Positions 11,348 through 21,322 of a stretch of 64,000 bases of DNA are shown here, piece by piece (position 1 is the stretch's first letter; every line of letters starts with the position of its first letter). The notes beneath the pieces were generated by a model that had not been told where the DNA came from, searched no databases, and saw nothing but the letters and a program-made list of their open reading frames with translations. The stretch is from Pisaster brevispinus (Eukaryota > Echinodermata > Asteroidea > Forcipulatida > Asteriidae). Location: the NCBI GenBank assembly GCA_023634235.1, contig JAMKCF010000013.1, positions 3,410,001 through 3,474,000 of the forward strand, in the 5' to 3' direction. A program made the position numbers and the translations under genes.

Positions 11348-11446
11348 GGGCCAGATAACTCAGTTAGTGGAGCGCCGGCACGTTAATCTGGAGATTGCTG
11401 GGTCAAATCCCGCTATAAAAGTCAAAGTTTCTTTGTTCAACCCCAA
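11348..11446 (+). mobile_element. tRNA-derived SINE, family S1
   Basis: The tRNA-like head has an A-box region (GATAACTCAGTTAGTGGAGC) and a B box (GGGTCAAATCCC) about 40 bp later, followed by a tail ending TTTCTTTGTTCAACCCC. A related copy is inverted at 46556-46652, and tail copies form the foldback at 48641-48740. It is not a functional tRNA because the stems are degenerate. Confidence 0.75.
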
Positions 11447-11640
11447 GTTTATAAATATTTCTGTGAACAAAACACTCAAAAGTTATGGAAGCGGAAATTT
11501 TGAATACTCTATAAATCACCAACTGCGTATTTCGATTGCTGCTTGAATTGTGCAAAAGATGTTTTTCTTTAATCCAGTTTGCACATTTCTCAAGTAAATG
11601 CATCAAAACTGTGTTGGAAATATCTCTGAAAACACTCCAT

Positions 11641-14600
11641 TAGCCCTTTATAGCCCCTCTCTAGCCATATCCTGCAGTAGCCCTTTGTAGCCCCTCTCTA
11701 GCCATACCCACCAGTAGCCCTTTATAGCCCCTCTCTAGACATATCCACCAGTAGCCCTTTATAGCCCCTCTCTAGCCATATCCAACAGTAGCCCTTTATA
11801 GCCCCTCTCTAGCCATACCCAGCAGTAGCCCTTTATAGCCCCTCTCTAGACATATCCAGCAGTAGCCCTTTATAGCCCCTTCTCTAGCCATATCCAACAG
11901 TAGCCCTTTATAGCCCCTCTCTAGCCATATCCAGCAGTAGCCCTTTATATCCCCTCTCTAGCCATATCCATAGCCCCTTATAGCCCCTCTCTAGCCATAT
12001 CCAGCAGTAGCCCTTTATAGCCCCTCTCTAGCCATATCCATAGCCCTTTATAGTCCCTCTCTAGCCATATCCAGCAGTAGCCCTTTATAGCCCCTCTCTA
12101 GCCATATCCAACAGTAACCCTTTATAGCCCCTCTCTAGCCATACCCAGCAGTAACCCTTTATAGCCCGTCTCTAGCCATATCCGCCAGTAGCCCTTTATA
12201 GCCCCTCTCTAGCCATATCCGCCAGTAGCCATTTATAGCCCCTCTCTAGCCATATCCACCAGTAGCCCTTTATAGCCCCTCTCTAGCCATATCCAGCAGT
12301 AGCCCTTTATATCCCCTCTCTAGCCATATCCACCAGTAGCCCTTTATAGCCCCTCTCTAGCCATATCCACCAGTAGCCATTTATAGCCCCTCTCTAGCCA
12401 TATCCACCAGTAGCCATTATAGCCCCTCTCTAGCCATATCCACCAGTAGCCCTTTATAGCCCATCTCTAGCCATATCCAGCAGTAGCCCTTTATATCCCC
12501 TCTCTAGCCATATCCACCAGTAGCCCTTTATAGCCCCTCTCTAGCCATATCCACCAGTAGCCCTTTATAGCCCCTCTCTAGCCATATCCATAGCCCTTTA
12601 TAGCCCCTCTCTAGCAATATCCAGCAGTAGCCCTTTATAGCCCCTCTCTAGCCATATCCAGCAGTAGCCCTTTATAGCCCCTCTTTAGCCATATCCATAG
12701 CCCTTTATAGCCCCTCTCTAGCCATATCCACCAGTAACCCTTTATAGCCCCTCTCTAGCCATATCCACCAGTAGCCCTTTATAGCCCCTCTATAGCCATA
12801 TCCAGCAGTAGCCCTTTATAGCCCCTCTCTAGCCATATCCAGCAGTAGCCCTTCATAGCCCCTCTCTAGCCATATCCACCAGTAGCCCTTTATAGCCCCT
12901 CTCTAGCCATATCCAGCAGTAACCCTTTATAGCCCCTCTCTAGCCATACCCACCAGTAGCCCTTTATAGCCCCTCTCTAGCCATATCCATAGCCCTTTAT
13001 AGCCCCTCTCTAGCCATATCCAGCAGTAGCCCTTTATAGCCCCTCTCTAGCCATATCCATAGCCCTTTATAGCCCCTCTCTAGCAATATCCAGCAGTAGC
13101 CCTTTATAGCCCCTCTCTAGCCATATCCACCAGTAGCCCTTTATAGCCCCTCTCTAGCCATATCCAGCAGTAGCCCTTTATAGCCCCTCTCTAGCCATAC
13201 CCAGCAGTAGCCCTTTATAGCCCCTCTCTAGCCATATCCAGCAGTAGCCCTTTCTAGCCCCTCTCTAGACGTATCCAGCAGTAGCCCTTTATAGCCCCTC
13301 TCTAGCCATATCCAGCAGTAGCCCTTTATAGCCCCTCTCTAGCCATATCCAGCAGTAGCCCTTTATAGCCCCTCTCTAGCCATATCCAGCAGTAGCCCTT
13401 CCTAGCCCCTCTCTAGACGTATCCAGCAGTAGCCCTTTATAGCCCCTCTCTAGCAATATCCAGCAGTAGCCCTTTATAGCCCCTCTCTAGCCATATCCAG
13501 CAGTAGCCCTTTATAGCCCCTCTCTAGCCATATCCAGCAGTAACCCTTTATAGCCCCTCTCTAGCCATACCCACCAGTAGCCCTTTATACCCCATCTCTA
13601 GCCATATCCACCAGTAGCTCTTTATAGCCCCTCTCTAGCCATATCCAACAGTAGCCCTTTATAGCCCCTCTCTAGACGTATCCATCAGTAGCCCTTTATA
13701 GCCCCTCTCTAGCCATACCCAGCAGTAGCCCTTTATAGCCCCTCTCTAGCAATATCCAGCAGTAGCCCTTTATAGCCCCTCTCTAGCCATATCCTGCAGT
13801 AGCCCTTTATAGCCCCTCTCTAGCCATATCCAGCAGTAGCCTTTTATATCCCCTCTCTAGCCATATCCAGCATTAGCCCTTTATAGCCCCTCTCTAGCCA
13901 TATCCAGCAGTAGCCCTTTATAGCCCCTCTCTAGCCATATCCAGCAGTAACCCTTTATAGCCCCTCTCTAGCCATACCCACCAGTAGCCCTTTATACCCC
14001 CTCTCTAGCCATATCCACAGTAGCCCTTTATAGCCCCTACCTAGCCATATCCAGCAGTAGCCCTTTCTAGCCCCTCTCTAGCCATATCCAGCAGTGGCCC
14101 TTTATAGCCCCTCTCTAGCCATATCCTGCAGTAGCCCTTTCTAGCCCTTCTCTAGCCATATCCAGCAGTAGCCCTTAAAAGCCCCTCTCTAGACATATCC
14201 ACCAGTAGCCCTTTATAGCCCCTCTCTAGCCATATCCTGCAGTAGCCCTTTATAGCCCCTCTCTAGCCATATCCAACAGTAGCCCTTTATAGCCCCTCTC
14301 TAGCCATATCCAGCAGTAGCCCTTTATAGCCACTCTCTAGCCATACCCAGCAGTAGCCCTTTATAGCCCCTCTGTAGCCATATCCAGCAGTAGCCCTTTA
14401 TAGCCCCTCTCTAGCCATATCCACCAGTAGCCCTCTATAGCCCCTCTCTAGCCATATCCAGCAGTAGCCCTTTATAGCCTCTCTGTAGCCATATCCAGCA
14501 GTAGTCCTTTATAGCCCCTCTCTAGCCATACCCAGCAGTAGCCCTTTATAGCCCCTCTGTAGCCATATATCCAGCAGTAGCCCTTTATAGCCCCTCTCTA

Positions 14601-14943
14601 GCCATATCCAGCAGTAGCCCTTTATATCCCCTCTCTAGCCATATCCAGCAGTAGCCCTTTATAGCCCCTCTCTAGCCATATCCAGCAGTAGCCCTTTATA
14701 GTCCCTCTCTAGCCATATCCAGCAGTAGCCCTTTATAGCCCCTCTCTAGCCATATCCAGCAGTAGCCCTTTATATCCCCTCTCTAGCAAAATCCATAGCC
14801 CTTTATAGCCCCTCTCTAGCCATATCCAGCAGTAGCCCTTTATAGCCCCTCTCTAGCCATATCCAGCAGTAGCCATTTATACCCCTTCTCTAGCCATATC
14901 CAGCAGTAGCCATTTATACCCCCTCTCTCGACAAATCCACCAT
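11641..14943 (+). repeat. 3.3-kb satellite, 37-bp unit
   Basis: About 90 head-to-tail copies of a 37-bp unit: TAGCCCTTTATAGCCCC, then TCTCTAGCCATATCCAGCAG. Several 33-bp variants lack GCAG (for example near 11965, 12043, 12590, 12695, 12987 and 13057). Substitution variants recur, such as CTAGACGTATCC and CTAGCAATATCC. The unit carries three TAGCC motifs and stops every frame, so it encodes nothing. Two marked variants at 13251 and 13399 are exactly 148 bp (4 units) apart, evidence of local higher-order amplification. Confidence 0.97.
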
Positions 14944-14999
14944 AATAGTTGTATCATGAGGAAAAAGGCTTAACCATGTTTTCAATGGCTTACACTCTA

Positions 15000-15190
15000 C
15001 TAGAAAGTCCCGGTTCAGACTTGACCCGGATTTCAGGTCCTGTGGAGACTGACCCATTTCTGGACCAGTTTGACCCGGAATCTGTGTCAAAATGACCCCA
15101 GAATCCGAGTTTAAAATCCCATTTTGTAACCACTTTCCGGACGAGTCTCAGAAAAAAAGATACTGTCCCCTCGGACCCGGACTCCAGATC
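15000..15190. repeat. GACCCGG-type repeat, copy 1
   Basis: Repeated TGACCCGGA and GTGTCAAAATGACCC segments resemble the tandem block at 32690-32880. This copy is more degenerate and ends near a GGCCCAATGTCATAAAGC element edge. Confidence 0.6.
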
Positions 15191-15245
15191 AGTCCAGGGC
15201 CCAATGTCATAAAGCTGTTAACTCTGCTTAGCAAATTTCTATACA

Positions 15246-15299
15246 GGAGGGCTGGGAGTAGTAGACGCTCGGAAGGCTGGGAGTAGTGGACGCTCGGAA
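15246..15299 (+). repeat. Two-copy 26-bp tandem duplication
   Basis: GGCTGGGAGTAGTAGACGCT and GGCTGGGAGTAGTGGACGCT, each followed by CGGAAG, lie side by side. Confidence 0.8.
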
Positions 15300-16570
15300 G
15301 CAGGGTCGCCGCCCTGCTTGGATCCCTTGCCAACTCCTCTTTTCCCTTTAAAGCGAGGTCGAACGATTGACACATAAATGATTCTACACTAAAAGGTCCC
15401 CACCCCGACTGTATAGCATTCCCACCACTTGCCCTTAACTCCACAATTAAAATGCCTAACTACCTCGCATGCGTGTTTTCGTGATGCAGATGAAAGTTCT
15501 TACACTGCGAGTGAGAAGTGACAATGACAGACTTTTGTGTTGAAATAACATGTTTTCTCACTTGAAATTCCGCGCCCACCATGCCCTTACGTAACATTAG
15601 GTAATAATATAGTTAACTAGTATGGCGAGCACTTTGCGTGTTACTGGATACTATCGGAGTCCGTCCACGTAAAACAATCGAAGATTTATAAAGTTATGGA
15701 ACATCATTGTGTCCATTGACAACAATGGAGACCTAGTTCAATTGACACTTCCAAAAGCAATTTTTAGTTCCCTCCTTTTTGACTATAAAGTGCGTACACT
15801 CTTAAAGTTTTGTACAAAAACCAACTGACTTTTAAACAAAACAAACCGATGGCCGCTAATACAACAAGGCGGTCAGCGTTGAAAATAAACGAACAAGTGT
15901 GCACAACATCATGTCCAAAGATACTTCAGTGAATTTTGAAGAACATCTCTCACTTTGCCGAAAGCTATGTCTCATGGAAGCAGATAATACTCAGTCAGTA
16001 GTCGTGAAAAGTATATGTTCATCCCTTGAAAAGTGTTCTTCACCTCTCTGACCAGGTAAGGTCGTGTTTTTAGTCATATTTGTTGGGTGAGTGGCGTGTA
16101 ATAATGTTTACAGGCTGTAAAGAATTCTCTTGGTGCATCAGTGAACACCCGGCTAGTGTGAGCTGGGGCCGGGGTATGGCGGGAGATTCAGGCCGTGGGG
16201 ACTCGGGCCAAGGGCCATTGCGACTCTGCCTAAAAACCGTAGTCTTAACTTTTTTTCTGATTTTGGCCAGAAACGCAGTGGGATGGGGAGAATGTTTTTT
16301 GTTTGTTTAAAAATCCCAAGCTATTTAAACAACATTTAATGAAAAACGATTACACTGGAATGGTTTTCACGAGAGGATTTCCAGGGAAGTCTCAGGACAA
16401 TAATTTGTGTTGTTGTGGTTAAACATGTTTTAACCCTATCAGATTCGCGGGATTATATAACAGCTGGTTCTCGGGGAAATGATCTCAGTAGTGCTAAAGA
16501 GAAGGGAACCAATGCCATTCAGTTAGATTAAAAACACTTTATTAATGCTCATAGCGTCGTTTACATCATT

Positions 16571-16606
16571 GCAAACAGCAACACCAACAACGACAACATC
16601 ATTATC

Positions 16607-16639
<33 letters not shown>

Positions 16640-16690
16640 AATAATAATAACAACAACAACAGGTACAATATCAACAACAACAACAGGTAC
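16571..16690 (+). repeat. (AAC)n / (AAT)n microsatellite
   Basis: CAA or AAC triplets with a short AAT block, then a duplicated CAGGTACAATAT segment. Confidence 0.9.
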
Positions 16691-17384
16691 AATATAAACA
16701 TCAACAATGACTGAGTATTAATAGTAAAATATCAACTACCAAGATGTGCCCACATCATTTAACGGCTTTAAATCTTACATGCCTTCCAACTGTTCGTTTG
16801 TGCATAATGCATTCTTCTATAAATAAAAGTCTCCATCGTAAATAAAAGTATCTAGCACTTTGTTATTCCATCATATATTGTGAAGGACACAAGAAATACC
16901 ACAAAGATCACCAATATCAAAAACGTTTATACCGAGTCTGAACAAGTTAACACCCAAACTTCTGAAAATAAAAACCGACAAACATAACGAGTTTTCAAAA
17001 TTTGAAAATACTGAATATAGTTGTAAATGTGAATAATACTTTATGCCTTAATTATCATCTGGTGATTAATCTAATATAATATAATAAGTATTAAGAAACA
17101 TTCCTCAAAGATACGCCCAAGCCGTTCTTTTGTTAGTTGTTTGTGGAAGAAACATTAGAATGATGAAATGGATTAGTTGACGAGCCTGTCACGTCAGCCT
17201 CAAACATTAAATGGAATACAAGTTGAATATTGAGATTATTAATTTCAGTATCAATACAACATGTGAATAAAAAAAAAATGCAAATAGTGTGGTCAACATT
17301 CCTGCCTATCATAATATAGCATGCACCAATTAATTATAAACAACCCATAAACATTGCAACCCATACTATCATCTTCTCTATTGC

Positions 17385-18170
17385 ATGAAATACCACAGTC
17401 ACCCTCATCGTTACCACCCAACACAAACCACGCCACCTCACTCCCAACTAACCATAGTTACCCTAACAACTACAAGCCCCGTCTATAAACCATTCACCAT
17501 CCTCTCAACGGGTACCCTTACCATTACTATCCAACCCAAACATGTACCTCACTCCCGACTTACCAGCGTTACCCTCACGAGCACCACCCCAATCATGAAC
17601 CTCTTCACCATGACTACTTATACAAGCAGTCACCTCCCAACTAACCACCGGTGCCCCTACCATCACGACCCAACACAAGCCATGCAACATCCTCCAAGAT
17701 AACGCCTGTTACACCCCCACCATCACCATGACTATCACAAACCATCACCTTCCAGCTAGCCACCGGTACCTTACTACCCCGACCAGAAACCATGCATAAT
17801 TCCTCCCAACTAACCACCCGACGATCACAATGACATCCATGGAACATCATCACAACATAGGACATGATCATCAGCCTCCCATTCAAACACAATAATGGTG
17901 ACCCTCACTGAGGTTACAGAAACCATGCACATCCACAAGCATGATTATCAGCCCTACTACTAATAAACATGCACCATCACCATATACCCTCACTATCATC
18001 CTCATCTCATGACAACCACAAACCTCACCATCACCTCAACCCATCTTTATGCCATCACCATGACAGCAACGAACCCCTCCCACCTTTGCACATTCAGACA
18101 ACACACACACATCTCTATAATCATCATCGCCTCAAAAAGCATCATCATCACCACCCCATAATCACATAAC
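17385..18170 (+). repeat. Degenerate CA-rich tandem repeat
   Basis: About 780 bp with strongly C/A-biased plus strand. Recurring ACCCTCAC, CACTCCCAACTAACCAC and CAACACAAACCATGCA segments recur at roughly 60 bp in decayed form, with CATCACCAT triplets. The open frames on both strands are low-complexity by-products. Confidence 0.6.
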
Positions 18171-18174
18171 CTTA

Positions 18175-18480
18175 GAGGTGTGAGGGTTCTTCTATTGTTG
18201 CTCTATTTTGTTCCATTTTCTGATTTGTTTCCCCTATAGGGTACATGCATCCTCAAAAATGCATACCCGTGCAGACTTTTATTGTTTTTTCCTTTGTACT
18301 TTATACACAGAATATCTTGTGGAGCACCCCAGTCTTTAGAATTTCTTGGTTCTCCAACTGTTTGGACTTTGCTTATTTAGCGACGTCCCCCTTTGGTTTT
18401 GTACACGAAAGAAAAGCCACGGAGGTTCTCACTCTGTGAGAAACACCTGCGGATCCCTTTTGTTAAAGTTCTTGGTTTTA
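18175..18480 (-). repeat. Dispersed repeat family R2, inverted copy 2
   Basis: It contains CTATTGTTGCTCTATTTTG, GCATCCTCAAAAATGCAT, CTTGTGGAGCACCCCAGTCT and CCCTTTGGTTTTGTACACGA, the complements of R2 landmarks at 2265 and 60905. Confidence 0.65.
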
Positions 18481-18885
18481 ACTGGTATACACCTCAATAC
18501 GCACAGCAACGTAACAACAAAACCACACGGTGGACAGGACGGCATCACCACTCCCAGTGTCATGCTAACACTGGTACTAGGCCCATCAACACCGCTCCTA
18601 ACCCGGTCATCACATTATAACAAACCACCAAAACAGTACCACCACCATTCTCACTACCGTTCGAATCACCCCCAACATCTCCATCTTTACTGTTGATTTA
18701 TATTTTTGGTAATGAAAACAAGGATGCCTCATTAGTAAACTTAATAAGTGTAGCTCGCAACCCTGAGGAAGCCTGTAAACAGGAGTGCTTGCTGTGTGAA
18801 CCAGAAACACCGGGGTTTAAACCTCTACTCTTCCACGATAAGTGTTCTGGGTTCTTTTACTTGCACCGCCAATCCTAGTGCACGG

Positions 18886-19181
18886 GATGTTAAGCAGCTC
18901 TATGAAATTGAACCCTGGTGTTTTTGATCAGCATCGTGTGGGTTCGAGTTCGAGTTTATGTCGTGGCACTTGTGTCCTTTACGAGAATTGCTTTGTCCTT
19001 CGGATGGGACATTACGCACTAAAACTAGCAGTGCACGAAAAAATTATGCTTACCAGAATAAGATTACCATCCAAAATACCATCTGATATGTGATATCTTT
19101 GGCTGGTATCCTGCTCATTTTTGCTGAGCAGAAAATTAAGCAATATTCAGTGCTGAAGTAGCTCTATGAAATTGGGTCCTA
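18886..19181. mobile_element. Nested SINE/MITE fragments
   Basis: Copies of the AGCAGCTCTATGAAATTG end of family M3 (full element at 47502-47700) occur at 18891 and near 19155. Between them is a SINE-like stretch with a B-box-like GGGTTCGAG and the GGCACTTGTGTCC segment seen in other tRNA-headed SINEs here. Confidence 0.6.
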
Positions 19182-19664
19182 AGCTGGAGACCAGTAAGCT
19201 TGATCGCCCAGCCACGACACGCCACTTACCAGCATTATCATCATCATCATCGTACTTATTTAGTTATCTGTTTATTTATTCATGTATGTATTTATTTGTT
19301 AAATTTATTTTAAATCTTCGGACATCAAATACATATTTGCATTTAAAGTTGTCCGGGTCAAGATAAAAGTAAAGAAAAGAATAAAACAAAATACAAAAAA
19401 CTGTCATCATAATATTGCGTCAGACCTATCTATCACCACGATGACAACTCAGAGCCAGTCGTGTCTCGTGATCGATGTCCCCACTGAGTAGGATTTGAAC
19501 CTTGGCGGGAAATCAATCTCCGACAGTCACCGCTCATCACAAGTCATCCTCCATCCAAAACCATCAATCATTGCTACCATTTGTCTTCTTTATAATGTGT
19601 TTCTATGACAACCAATATTGACATTTACTATCGACACGCCCACTTGCAACATCACCACCTTCAC

Positions 19665-19880
19665 ATTAAAAAAAATGCATCCTCGTGGAGCATTATTTTG
19701 TTCTTTCCTCTGCCCTGCACTTAAACAGTTTCCCATTAACTTTGTACGCACATTTTCCTTGAGGAGCTAGCACCCCAGTCGTTAGAATTTCCATGTGGAG
19801 ACCTTTTGTTTTCCCTTCTACATAGTTCTGTCCTCGGTCTCCATAAGGTACCGAAAATGAGCGCGCTTTATCCCCATCAG
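19665..19880 (-). repeat. Dispersed repeat family R2, inverted copy 3
   Basis: ATGCATCCTCGTGGAGCATT, TGCACTTAAACAGTTTCCCA, TTTGTACGCACATTTTCCTT and GGTCTCCATAAGGTACCGAA are the reverse complements of the copy at 60905-61140. Confidence 0.75.
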
Positions 19881-20198
19881 CATAATTACCACCACCGTAC
19901 TACCAGCACTGGTAGTACATGACTGTACCACAGCATAGTTCTTGCACTGGTTTAATAATGTAGCCCTTTAAATTCATCAACATGGAAGCTTCGAATCAAC
20001 TCTTATCACAAGTTATGTGGATTATATATATTTTAAAGATTATCATATAATTTTCGTTGTTAGGCTAAAAGCTTATTAATTTTTACCAGTAGTTTGTTAC
20101 ATGCACTAACCCTTCTAAGATATTTGATTAATAATTGAGAACATTGTCTTGGACTCTGAAATGATGTTTTTTTGGTCTGAAACCTTGGAGTTATACAC

Positions 20199-20282
20199 AT
20201 CGATAGTGTGTGATTACTTATCGATAGTGCATGATTACTTATCGATAAAGATCGATTACTTATCGATAGTGTTTGATTACTT
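20199..20282 (+). repeat. Four-copy 21-bp repeat with TATCGATA palindromes
   Basis: ATCGATAGTGTGTGATTACTT is repeated four times at 21-bp spacing with small changes. Adjacent units create TATCGATA palindromes. The plus frame reads a 7-residue repeat (YLSIVxD type), but this frame is short and has no other sign of coding. Confidence 0.9.
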
Positions 20283-20771
20283 TCTGATTATATCTTTAAA
20301 AAATAACCTTTGTATTAATGTGCAAACATCTCAAGTCAGTCAATTTATGAAATAAAATGTATTACAGAAACGAGCCGATTTCGCATGCAAAGGTAATGCT
20401 GACATAATTAAGTTTTGATCTGGCGTTCCATAAAGTAAAACAAATGGGTTTGGGATTGTAAGATTTGTATACGAGAAACAATCACCGACCATGAAGGAAA
20501 ACGTTTCTATAAGAACCCACTGGAAGAGTTTTAGTGTTCCCTTCGTTTTGTTGAATGCAGAAACGTAAAGACCTCACCATTGCCCAGTGAGAATGTCTGC
20601 ATGACTACAGGGTCCACCCAACGCTTACACTGACCACTAATATGTCCTGATCGGAGTGGGTTTGCAACGTCTCGAGCATCAGCGGTTTACTTTACTTTGT
20701 GAGTAGAAGTGGCGTGTGTAACCATTTTGTTTTAATTTGATCAATATTAAGGAAGATGCATTTCCACTTAA

Positions 20772-21322
20772 TTAACCCAACTGTATGAATATGATGAGTA
20801 ATGTGGCAATTGTACCGAGCAAATAGAAAATCATAAAGAGGCGATCCACTACTTGGGCCACCTGTTTCCATTCACCCCGAATGAATTCCGAGTGCTCGGC
20901 ACCATCGTAATGCTCTCTAATTACTCTCATGTGATCCATCATGCGACGCAGAATATCAGACTGTTGGCGACAGCACGCCCTCTCGGGACCATCTTTATGC
21001 AGGTACCGGCCACTGTTTATGCCTTGAATGGGCGACTCGTCTCCGGGTGACTGGTGATTCTGATGTAATGGTGTGGTCATGTCCATAATCGAGGTCTCAC
21101 TTTCTTGCATCTTCAAGAAGATCTTGTTCTCTTTGTGGCCCTTGTTTTTCTTGCTCAGCGTTAGTTGTAGACGCAATATTGGAGCCAGTTTTTGAAGGAA
21201 AATGCGTCTCATCCATTTGGGGACAGGTCGACATACGGGACCTCGATGGTGTAGGTTCAGTATGATCACCGTCAGCATGATTGAAATGGACACGAGGAGC
21301 ATAGTTGCCGCATAATATTGTC
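20772..21322 (-). CDS. Receptor exon 8: M3, cytoplasmic loop, M4, stop
   Basis: Residues 302-484. M3 begins at [18 protein letters not shown]. The cytoplasmic loop has [19 protein letters not shown] and a pre-M4 amphipathic stretch ([12 protein letters not shown]). M4 ends IIFIQLG before TAA at 20774-20772. Confidence 0.95.

Larger units (their letters stand above)
14944..20771. other. Repeat-rich intergenic stretch downstream of the receptor gene
   Basis: No supported gene. It holds GACCCGG-type repeats (15000-15190), an (AAC)n block, a degenerate CA-rich tandem region (17385-18170), two R2 copies, SINE or MITE fragments near 18890-19181, and a 21-bp tandem repeat at 20199. The receptor's 3' UTR and polyadenylation site must lie at the right end of this stretch, but I could not place them. 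Confidence 0.5.

Noticed and set aside
11348..11446. Functional tRNA gene
   Set aside because: A and B boxes are present, but the acceptor and anticodon stems do not pair well and the tail matches other SINE copies.
11641..14943. CRISPR-like direct repeats
   Set aside because: Units are contiguous with no unique spacers, and the DNA is clearly eukaryotic. It is a satellite.
17385..17892. Frames on both strands in the CA-rich block
   Set aside because: The block is a decayed tandem repeat and the peptides are His/Thr/Pro-biased by base composition.
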